From Nemertoderma westbladi (lineage: Eukaryota; Xenacoelomorpha; Nemertodermatida; Nemertodermatidae), in assembly GCA_032718475.1 (NCBI GenBank), contig JAUCBJ010001356.1, positions 1 through 64,000 on the forward strand: a DNA stretch of 64,000 nt. Direction: 5' to 3'. A program made the position numbers and the translations under genes. Under the pieces are notes generated by a model. That model saw only the letters and a list, made by a program, of their open reading frames with translations. It did not search any database and was not told the origin of the DNA. Below are positions 42,195-54,100 of this stretch, piece after piece (positions within the stretch are counted from its first letter, which is position 1; every line of letters begins with the position of its first letter).

Positions 42195-45100
42195 CTAAAT
42201 TTATTACCGGTATTATTACCGTATTATACTTTTTTTATAGGCCTATATGAGGGTCCCTCAGAGGTGTTTCCTCCATTACCGGTACCTGTAAATGGTTGTT
42301 TGAGTTTATAGGCCTAACTTCTACCGGTCTTTGCATCGGTAGATCGAAGCGAAGCGTATTATCAGCATCATTCTCCCAATTCTCCGAATTTTCACTAGAG
42401 CATGTGCATGGTTGTATCCTTATATTTAGTGTGAAATCTTTAGAAATTTCAACCTTTGTTGGTGATAAAGGTACTCCATTTCCTACCGAAGTAAAGCCGA
42501 TTTCAAATTTTTGGTTTATGTAACGCAACTCCATCTCGGCAATATTGGATGACGAGAGATATGTTTCGCTTGATTCCAAATCAATTTTGATACTACTTCT
42601 CATCGCTTGGTTGTTAAAAAAGGCGAATGTCATCTTCGAGGTAAGTTGTCGTCGTAACTACCGGTAAGAATTTCTTAAAATTAAATAGGCCTACTGGTAT
42701 TTTTTTCTTCTTTTGTTTAACAAAATTATAGTTCACTGTTAGAAAAATTGAGTTTATATATATTTTTGTAGAGGGTCGCAGATGTTTAGATTACAAAATT
42801 CTCATAGTTAACAAAATGCACAACATAAACCTTTCCCATGCGGATTAGTTAGCGATATATGCTCTGTTCATTGTTCTATTCTGAATGTAGGGAGATGCAT
42901 AGCTGATGTTTTAATAATATGTACCGGTATACAGACTAGTAACAGATAGGAGGGCATCGTCTTTGACTATGAATACCAGCACATAGCCCTAATCTTTTCT
43001 CACCGAGCTTAGCGTTGCCTGCTGCACACACGCACACTCATAAGTAACAGATGCGCTATTGTAGCTCACTCGTGAGCAGCGATGCTTAGTTAGCTAGCTA
43101 GCTAGCTACTGCCGCTGAGTATACTATGCCTACTTGAGTGTTACAAGCAATCGCTCTACTGAAGTTAGTTAGTTAATTTCCCCCCAACTAGTTGTTGATT
43201 TTAAAAAAATATTCATAAATTTTTTTCCAGCCAAATTTAATATATATTTTACAGTAAAAATCTCCACCACCAAACAGCAACAACAACAACAACAACAATA
43301 AATTTCACTCGCACTAATTATATTTTACATCAAAAACCCTCGCACCAAATAATAATAAATTATTAACCAGTTTGTTGAATATAGGATAATATATATGAAA
43401 TTTAAACGGGGAACACATTAATGTACATTTACCAGTGTAGAAGCAGCAAACAACAACAATATTATTTATTCTGACTTTACAGTTATTGAATATTTCGGGC
43501 TCGTATGAAATTTCTAGTTTAACATTATCAAATATAACATAAAACCCGATATTGTTTATAAGTAACCTATAAATTACGGTATCGATACTAAAAATATAAG
43601 TACACAAATTGATTGATTTAAAAATCAAATTAATGTTTGTTTTTTCGAATATATGCTTTTTCACTTTATTAAAATTATATTTTCTACCGAGAATTGTTAT
43701 TCGTCCATTTGTAAACATTAATATGGTTGCACCAAATACCTTATATATAAACTGATTAGGTTTGAGTACAATTTTACCATTCAATTGATTTTTTAATTCT
43801 TTTAAATTAAGTCCATAAATGATCTGCTTACAACTTATATTTTTATTTACTATTTGATAATTCATCATCAACACCATCGTCTTTTGGTTCTTCATAAATT
43901 GGTATATTTGATATTTTTATAGGTTTTTTGAGGTTTGTTTTATAGTGCCCCCAAGGAAGTGATTGATTTTTATTAACCCAATAAAGTTTATCATCAAAGC
44001 TACTGAGTGCAAATTTATTTTGCTTTAACCCTATCCATACCGGGGGGGGGACTTTTGGAGACGCACTTTATTTGATTGCTTGGTTCAAAGCCAATCCACA
44101 TTTATTGCAAGTGAAATTCCGTTACTTTTCCTAAAATTTATTATTCTTTATCTTAAAACAAAAATTAATTTTCATATTATTATTTATGACCATGAAAATG
44201 ACTCGTAAACTGACCTGTCTCTGAAACTGTCATATTATTGCTGAACTATTATAGGCGGGAAATTTAAAATTCAATCAATTTAATATAAATTTAAAATCAA
44301 TTTAAACATAATTATAGTATATAAATATTATATTTCAGCATTAGTGTGTGGCATATTTGGATAGAGGAATAAATTTTGTATCTAAAACTTTTTACTTTAA
44401 AGTAATATCATTAAACCACACAAAGTTATATGCTTCCAAACTTTACGTCCCCAAAAGTCCCCCCCCGGTAGGTGGAGCGTCTAAAGTACCCCGGTATGGA
44501 TAGGGTTAAGGTATAAATACGATGTAATTTAGATTGAAATCTGTATATGTTTTTTTTATTTCTTCATTTGAGTTATATGCTTTTAAATATTCTTCATGTA
44601 TAATATTCGTTTCCACAACAGCTCTTGTAATACCTTTTGCTCTACGAATATTTTTGTTATTCCATTCCAAAATTGAATATAATTTTGGTCTTAAAAATAC
44701 TGCTTGTTTAATTTCACGTGAAGCTAGTTCATCTTTACAGTAATAAAGTCTCGATTTATTTTTATCGCTGTAGAGAGGGTGATCCTTAGGGTAATTGGAT
44801 GTATCTAAAATATTATTTTTAATTAATGCTTTTGAAAAAATATTCTGCGATGTATTATATTAACATCCTATTAAAGAGTCTGTATCTGATGCAGCAATTT
44901 CAATACGACAGTTTAATTCTTTCTCAATAGGTAGCAATTTATTGTAGAACAGCTCATACATATCCAATTTAGCCAAGTCCAACACAGTGCTACCAATAAA
45001 TATAGGCTTATCGAGAGTTACAGAGTCTTTCACTAATAAATGTCCCGATAATGTATTATTGTATATTATAAATTGTTCATGATTAATACGATTTACCAAT

Positions 45101-48100
45101 TGGTCGCATTTATCATTGCTATTTGCGATACAAAAGTTACATCGATCTCTTATCTTTTCTATTGATTTACCAAATAACGAATTATTAAGCAATTTCGCGA
45201 CAACTGTTTCAATGTAACTTTTTGCTAATCGCCTTTGATTAATATTAAAATCGATGTAATTTTTAAATACAAATTCTTGTTGAAAAGAATATAATTTATG
45301 TAGTTTAGTAACAATTAATCCATGTTTTATATAAAATTTTAACAGTTTCAAATGTAAATGATAAAATTCTTTATCAAATTGCGTCAGCAAGAGTTTTGGT
45401 ATAGGCATCCTATATTTACGGGAGGTACCTCTTTGTATCGATAAGTTATTAAATTGTTCCCTCATATAAGGCGAAAGCATTGATTCATTTATACTTAAAT
45501 GCTCTGGAGCTAACGGTAATTGTAATGTTTGATCGTGAATAGCTTTGAGATAATTTAAATCACATATTAAAAAATATCCAGTAGATCCATCAATGTCTAA
45601 ATCTACCAAGTACTCGATTAGTTTTTCTGGAATTGCATTCTCTAAGTGTTTAATACTTACTTCTTTGAATTGTGAGGTGGGTAGTTTTTTACTTAAATTC
45701 CCAGAATATAAAGAGTTGAAATCAATATTAAAAATATGGCATTCTTCCTTAGTAGAATCATATGTACTTGTTCCTGGTATATTTGATTCTATATAATGCT
45801 TTCGACAAAATGAAACACCACCCCTAATTGATTTTTCAAAATCTCTATATGTCTGATAATCCTTTATTAATTCTATTTTACATTTATTATATTTTAGTGC
45901 GCAATCATAGGTAAATGACGCGATACTACAGTAAAAAACCGCTTCTAAATCGTAATTTTGTTTACAAACATTCCTAAAATTCTCAAATATATCAGCAAGC
46001 AAACAAACATCGAGTTTTAAATAGGCTAAAAGATAATCTTTGAGATTCGCACAGTCGAATTCTACCCATGATAATTCCGCAAACCTATAATCTTCAATTG
46101 TGCATGTTTTTTGACTTAAGTTACTAAAAAAATTATTTATAGACGGCAAACCAGTATCATTAAATTTATTTATATCTGTCAAGTACTCGTATGGAAATAC
46201 TCCTTTCCGTTTAATTGTTGAGTTATTCAAGTTTGGATAAAAATATTTCATTTCTTGTAGAGTAATAGGTAAAATTGAGCTTATATCATGACTCGCTACA
46301 TCCTTTGTTGAACACTCTACTAAATTACTTAAAGAAAAGCTTAAAAATTGATATGTGTCTAAGAAACGTAACTCAATTTTCTTAGAAGTGTTTTTAATTG
46401 GGATAAATGCACTCAGTGAAATATATCGTTCTGTATTTCTCGGTATAACCTTTATATCCCAATCTGTGTATTTCTTATCTCTAAATCCGGTTTGTAATAT
46501 ACAATGTATATCATAATTACTGGAATTGTGCCCGCAAAGTACATACAGGTATCGTTTCAATGATAAACTTCGGTTACAACTATTACAGGCTGCCGCAATA
46601 TATTTACCTGTAATATGTGAATGATGTCTGTTTTTCCCTACATTATTATTTAAAGTAACATTACAATAGAAACAAAATTTTGCTTGTTCAAAATTTACAA
46701 AATCAATATTAGTAAATGACATAGTTTTATGAGTATATATTTCTGACCAACAACATAATTCAGTTAAATCAGTATATAATGAATCTAAGAAATCTTGAAT
46801 ACAATTATTATTATTTGACTTTACGAATGTTTTCAAATGACATTTTGGAGCATCAAGTAATTCACTATTGGGAACAATTAAATAACTCACAGCACACGGT
46901 ATATGCTCCTGTATAATTTGATTATTAACTGAAGGTTGTAAGATACATTCTATATCAAAGTAGGTGACAAACAATGGGGCTAAGGTTCTATCTAAATTTG
47001 TAAAACTAATGTGTGTTCTTTTTTTATTAGGTAGTTTCTCTCGTTGACTTCTTCCTTGGTAGCATGCGAGACGGTGTCGATGAAGAACTTCCGCTCAAAA
47101 AAAATGAGCCAAACACCTTTCACAATATTTCCTATTCCTGATATGAAGAGCTCTCGTATTCAGCAATCGATTCAAGTTAGTTATGCAAACATAATGATTC
47201 AGTTTAGGTACATTGTTATTTTTTACTACAAGTAATATATTTAATAACTGTTTATCAGGTGTAATTTTACCAAACGGAGGTTGTCTTAATATAGATACAG
47301 GGGTGCGTTTGTTGTCGTTATTCCAACATAGTAAATTAATTATATATTTTGAATTTTGTTTTTCAAAAAGTTTAATCGCTAACTGCCACTCTGTTGGATA
47401 ATCATTTTTCCCGTTGTCAAAAATGAAATGACTCATATAATTTTTGTACGACGAAGTATGGTTTTTGTTGTTCACTTTGCTACTAAATTTTGCGGCTATA
47501 ATAGCCCATTTGAAACAGTCATTATCAGCCGATTGTACATTTATAACACATCGTTTACTCGATAGAACCTTAGGTAATTCCATATATCCATGCCCCTTAT
47601 ATAGTAACGACCTACACTTAGATTCAGCTAATTTAATTTCAACCCTTAATAAAGATTTAATACGCCACCCTGAACCACGTGTGTTAAAGATGGCTATTTT
47701 TTGTAATATATTTTCCACCACATACTCAAACCATGTGTCAAAACTTTGTGATGAATCTACAGTATTAATAGCACCACCGGAAGAATTAAAATAAAAAGTT
47801 TCCAATTGCTCGCCTTCTGAAAAATGTGATCTGTACATTAATACATTTAGACCTAACCACAGTCTAAGAACATTCATTTCTTTCAATCTGTCTAATATTA
47901 ACTGAAGAATATTACCTCGAATTCGCGTTAATGCTGTTTCCACATCGGGATAATCTCTAGAAGTTGGCAGGTCGTGGACATAAATTTCAAGACGATTATC
48001 GTGAGCTTCTTGTTCCCGCGTAAAAATTGTTGCGCATGTACCAAGAGCCACCCTTAAGTTTTTTCTAGATAATATATTTTTTTTATGTTGCGGAGATTTA

Positions 48101-51100
48101 CGCTTTCTTGTGTAGTAACATTTCAAGTGACAATCGTGTCGTAAATAATTCTCATATGTATACTCTTTATTACAGGTAGAACAAGTCAATTGATAGGTAC
48201 GGAACTCCATTTCTTTACAACCAGTAGTTGATTCATGTCGTTTACAAATTTCGCTGCATGAAGTCACGACATGACACTTAAAACAAGAATAACTTTCAAA
48301 ATGTGACCGTAGGTGGCGTAAATAATTATATCTAGTTACATCATATGACAGAATGAACAACATATTGTTATTTTATCCATGTTGAAGTTTGTTTAGATAA
48401 TTAATAATAATAATAATTATAATAATAAAATATCACCAAAGATTAAAATAAAACGAAATGAAATGAAATGTTATTGACTATATCTAAACATTTATATGCT
48501 AGCGAGTGAAATAATTTTAAATCAATCACCAATCGCCTATGGGTATTGGAAACCTCAAAGAGTTTAACTTATGATCAGGTTTACACCTGCTCCTACTTCA
48601 GTAGAATTATCGGTATTGGTGATAATAATTTTTTTATTATTGGTTTTAACCATTTTGAGACGGTCTGATAATTGAATGATATTTTTATCAAAAAGATGCT
48701 TGTCTGGTTCATCGATTTGAGTGTCCCACTCTCGCAACAAAACGGTTAGTTCCTGATTTGACAAATTGAAACCCGTATAATAGTTAAAACCAACACTATC
48801 AGCGTATCTGAGGCTGATTTTCCATAAGCCAACATAGTTGGTTCCTTTAAAAGCTGTTACAAATCCAATAAACTCTGGATTTGATAATTCAATGTAGAAT
48901 TGATCGCTAATAATCTCTAGCGGTGGTGAGAGAAATTGCAATAATTTCCCTCTGTATTGAATTAGAACTTCAGTAAAAGCTTTGTTGAGGACTTTACATT
49001 TGCCCTGTTTCTGAACGTAAACATCACCCGATGTGGGGTTGATAGAAATATTCAAATTTCCCCGCGCAAAACGAAGAGTGGGATATATCCTACCTGGTAT
49101 AATTGCTGGTCTGGATTGATGTTGGTTGTTGGTTGTTGTTTCTAGAATGTCTAGCAAATAGCGGGTATCTTGATGGGAAAAACAAATTGATTCGTTGTCC
49201 TCCTGAGATTCCACAATAAAATACTTCTTGCTGTGAACGGCGGTACAAGTATATTTATTGTAAGTAAATTTCCAGCTATTTGTTGCTCCGGTTTTTTGTG
49301 TTAAGGCCATAATAATAATAATAAATACGAAAAATATTACAAGTGATAAATTTTAAACCGTATCGCTGTAATAAATTGACACCATAGTTCTCACTCTAAA
49401 ATTGTGATGGTCGGAAAACGACACCTAAGAAAAATGATGCTGAGTTCGACATTAGGTATCGATGAAAAAACAAAAATTGAGCAAGACACGTAGCTCAGAT
49501 TTTCGTTTTTTCATCGATACCCAATGCTGGAATCAGTATCATTTTATGAGGTGTTGTTTTCCAACCAACGAATATACAACGAGTAAGATAATGTAGAAAT
49601 TATTAAGGAAATAACACAATTTCAGAGTGAGAACAAAAAATTAGATATGGTATCAATATATTACCATGAAGATTACAAGTGATGAATTTTAACAAAAACA
49701 TTCAGTTATATATAAATTTTTGAATACGTGTGGATGTGGCATAATCAACGTAGAAGAGATGGGATGTGGCATAATCAACGAATAAGATGGGTTGCAATGT
49801 GGATGAATGGTTGCGTGGATAGGAAATACGTGAAAGAATATGAATCATTGGGTTGTGCGTAATAATAATCAATAATTATAATAAAAACGCACAGTATAAT
49901 GTTAGTAGTAGCCTTTCAATATGGCGCAGATGCTGAGGGTTAGGTTAGCTTGAGTAACTACTATGGAAATGCGAGAACGTGTAGTTGACGCGTGGCGGAA
50001 TTTCATGTATCATACTGGCTGGTTGGTTTATTGGTTTGGCGACAGCAGTCGAGGTGGGTAAATCGTTGAGTTGGCAATCGATATAATATAATATATAATA
50101 TCGAGGGAGGGTATATGCGTGATACGTGTAGATGGCCACGTCGTCGTTGTCGTCACCATATACAGTATACAGTGGTGGTGGTGGTAGCGTGGCGAAAAGG
50201 GGAATAACTGTAGGGTTAGTCAATCAGTCGAGTAAGGCGGGCATCGCGAGGTTAGGCTACGCTACGATTGGTTGATGGCAACTGCCGATGGTGACATATG
50301 GCACGTGTCGGAATTTGGCATTTTTAATAGCCCTCCGAGAAGTAGCCCATAGCCCAAGCTAGGGAGGACTATGCGGAGGGCCATTCTTCTCCTACTACTG
50401 TTAGGGCTTGATAGGCCGAAAAGTACGTATAGCGCTGGTTCAACCCCCGGTGACGTGATTCCTTATTTTTTAAAAATTATATGCGTGTACATATACATAC
50501 ACTCATCAGTAGTGTGAAGTGAATATAACCAACATTACCTTCAATAAACTCTGTGTTGCGTGAGGGAGAATAGGCTGTGTGAAACAGGCGAGATTACTCA
50601 TCCAAGTAGCCGACGAGTCTCCCAAGTTGTTCAGTATGAGTTCCAACGTGTAGCACAGAGCGTTGTGCATGTTCTCCGAGTTGACTCCGGTAACTCGGTT
50701 CACAGCCGACTCTGTGGCGCCTCTAGCGGCGGCTCTAGCGCCCCCTTGCGACCCGTCGGGGCCGTGTCTCCACCACATGGACAGGTAACTGCAGAGCATA
50801 GGGAGGATGACCTCGACAACGTTGGCGACGTCGTCGCCACTCCGGGAACTCCCGTCGACGAGTTTGTGGACCTCGTCCATCGTGTCCGTCAATCTCGGGA
50901 TCCCCTCCGATAAAAGTTCGTCGGTTCGAGCTGAAAATAAACGGGATCAGTAGCAGCAGTGGGTGTGATTAACTTTTTGATTTATATGCAATGAAACTCC
51001 TCCACAGATCGCTATCAACCAGCATAAAGAAACCCCAATTATTGTACATTCTCAATACTTCAGCAGATGTTTCATGATGTCAACAGCTGTCCACTACGTT

Positions 51101-54100
51101 TCCTTCCCCAGCTGTCTGTCATGGGACATAATCATACAGACAGATCTGATATACGAAAGCATTGCTTGGGGGGGGGGGGTGCAGGCACGATCAATGCAAA
51201 GTAATGTAATTAAAATCTCATTGTTTCTACTAAATACTTTCTAATTACTCACATTTACTATCTTTTAAGTTTGAAACACAATGGCGGTTGTACGAATTCA
51301 GATGAGGTTCCATAAAAGCGACAGGGAAAGCAGAAGCCAGAGCACCTAAACATTCACCAATAGGTCGTCTGTGTCTATAACAAAACATTTTTATTTATTA
51401 GTAGACGGAAAATATATAGAGAACTTATATCGAAAATTATAAAAATATTGTTCCTAGGGATTAGGCAGCATAAATGGATATCCCAATGGTTATCATTGTG
51501 ATGTATTTCATCCTACGAGCTATTAAAATAAATAATTCAAGGTTTTACTGTACGAATTAAACAGTCAGCAGAACTACATGTCAACAGATGTTACAAACCT
51601 GTCAACAGCTGCTTTATTCGATGTACCGAGAGCGTAAAGGGCCTTTAGGATCTCGTAACAGGAGAACTGGACCTCGCGTGTAAGGACGTCCGGTCCGTAG
51701 CCATGGTTACCGATGTGTCCGAACAAGGCCGTCAGTACCGGTAGTGCCGCCCCGGAGATGTAGGGGAGACATGCAGACCCCTGGTCCTGGGATTATAAAC
51801 AGTTGACTAAGTAATGGGGAAGTTTGAGAAAGTACAATCCGAAACCGAGGTGAGCCTCATATTTATTGGTTTTGGTTATGCAAAGTACTTATAGGAATGC
51901 TTAGGTGCTTAGGAAGAAATCCCAAATACTGTAAATTACTTATTAAATTAAATTAAATCGTTCCGTCTACCTGCATGTGGAGTGCTGCACACGCACGTCG
52001 CACAAACACTGTAATAGCATAAAATGATAATCCGGCTAAGAAAATAATAAGATCGTTTGTAAACAAGCGCAAAATCGCTCTAAGGTCCGCGTCTACTAAC
52101 GCATCAACTGTCTCCACCTTGAATAGCTTACTACCAAAAAATCACCGGAAAGGGGGGGGGGGGGGGGATTGAACTCGGTACCTATAGATTCCAAGTCCAA
52201 CGCTCTACTAACTTTGCCACTGCGCCGTATGAAGCCTTAAAACCAAAACCCAACTGAAAATTAACAACAACACCAATAACGGAGTGAATACTAGAATAGG
52301 TCTCGTTTCGATCTGGACTGGAATGTATCCAAATGTGTAATAATTATGATATATCGTAAAAACAGTTCAGTTTTAGGTGGTCACTATACATTCTTTCATT
52401 CACCCAAATACCATCTGAACGAATCAACACCTAGTTCAATCAATTAAAGGAAAGGAAAATGATATAGTTATTAAAGGAAGATACAAAAATACGAAACATT
52501 ATTATAAACATTAGTAATATTATCATTTAATCAATAATCGTAAATTACATTGCATGTAAATATATTCAGACTTCATATAACACTGTTATGAACCTTTGAA
52601 TTTAAGATTTTTATCATATTTAATAAGAATTTTTAGATCAATATCCATATGAAATATGTCCATCATTCGTTGTGTGGCATTCTCAGTAATGCGATTAAAA
52701 GTGCTCGAATTTTCGCCATAAAAGTACGGAAGATGGTGTTTCTTGCCGCAGATAATGTAATGTACAACCGACATACCGCGCTCTAGTTCTTCTATAACTT
52801 CGGTTTTATGCTGCACCATATACGGCATCTCTTTAGGCAGTAGGTCCAGCAACTGTTCTTGCACGCACGATGCTATAATAGCGTCGGGTAGTTGGTCTGT
52901 AACAACCGTCTCATTGAACTCCCAAGCTCCTTTCTTACTCATATCGAATAGACAATCCAGCAGGGCGTCTGTTCCATCGTTGGAACAGGCCGACACCATA
53001 AACACTTCCTTAAACCGCGGCCAATAACCTCGTTCAGCTAACTTATTCTTCAACGCCTTAACTTCCTGGTCTTTTTTCTTTCGAATCTGGCGTTGTTTCT
53101 CTTTTAGATCCTGAGCGAGTTTTACAGAATCTGATGGTGGCGGAGGTTCTATGTTAAACAGAGTTCGCAGTTCGGAGTCGTTAAACTCCGTTACAACCTC
53201 AGGACTCAACCCGGTCTCTGTTGCGATCTTATCAATGCGTTCCTGTCGAAATTGTTGGTATGCGCTGACTGATTCGTGATGGGAACCATCGAGGCAGGGC
53301 GTCGTCGGATCAGATGCAGTGGGTGTCAACGACAACGACACGGTCTCAGTGTCAGGGATATGTGGTGCTAAGGCTTGGGTGTCTGAAACATGGAGTGTTT
53401 GTGTGTCGGTAACATGAGTTGGTACTGTTTGCAAGTTAGTAACTTGAGATACTACTGTTTGTGTGTCAGTAATATTAGGTGTTCGTCTGTCGGTAATATT
53501 TGGTGTTTGGGTGTCAGTAACTTGGTGTGTTTGTGTGTCAGTAATATTTGTTGTTTGTGTATCATTAACCTGAGGTGTTAGTGTGTCAGTAACTTTAGGT
53601 GTTACTGTTTGTGTATTAGTCCTATGAGGTGCTGAGGTTTCAGTATAATTAGACCGAATTAAATGAATTCTAGAAGGATGAATACCTCGATATGATAAGT
53701 TCGATGATTCCGCGAGGGAATCCCGTATACGAACCGGAGCTAGCCAATCGGGAACACCGGATGTTGCGGCACCCTGCGACTCAGAATAGCCAACTATTGC
53801 ACTACCGCCAGCTTCCTTAAAAGAATCCGAATTCCCCACAGAATTCATAAACTTTCTTCGAGTAGGATGTACCCAGTTAGTTACACCGCCCACTGCTTCT
53901 GTTAAATCATCCGTTTGAGTTGGACAGCTACTTACAGACTCAGTATCGACATGAGAGGAATCCGGGGTATTAAATCCGCTCTCATCGCCCAATAACTTAA
54001 AGGAAGGAAGTTTGGATCGTTTGCGTTTTGGTTCGTATAAGTCCAAAAGAAGTTGATGCCTAGCTGCGTTAACCGACTCCCCAGACAAGGCCTTGTGTTT

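Larger units (their letters stand above)
28620..50399. mobile_element. Maverick/Polinton element, 21.8 kb, complete ends, partly decayed genes
   Basis: Inverted termini start AGTAGTAGGAGAAGAATGG on both sides and are bounded by the 6-bp duplication GTTAGG, the hallmark length for Polintons. The element encodes PolB, a retroviral-type integrase, a packaging ATPase, an adenain-type protease, and major and minor capsid proteins, the defining gene set of virus-like Polintons. The left arm is transcribed rightward and the right arm leftward. Several genes carry disabling changes (polymerase, capsid start, protease start, one small basic protein) while ATPase, integrase and both penton-type genes are open. 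It sits in the RyR intron between exons 8 and 9. Capacity to move is doubtful without a helper copy. Confidence 0.97.

Noticed and set aside
44534-44743. Plus-strand ORF opposite the polymerase C-terminus
   Set aside because: The minus strand encodes conserved polymerase sequence here ([16 protein letters not shown]); the plus ORF is a shadow.
52155-52235. tRNA gene
   Set aside because: Has A and B boxes but no pairing acceptor stem and is joined to a homopolymer; a SINE piece is more likely.
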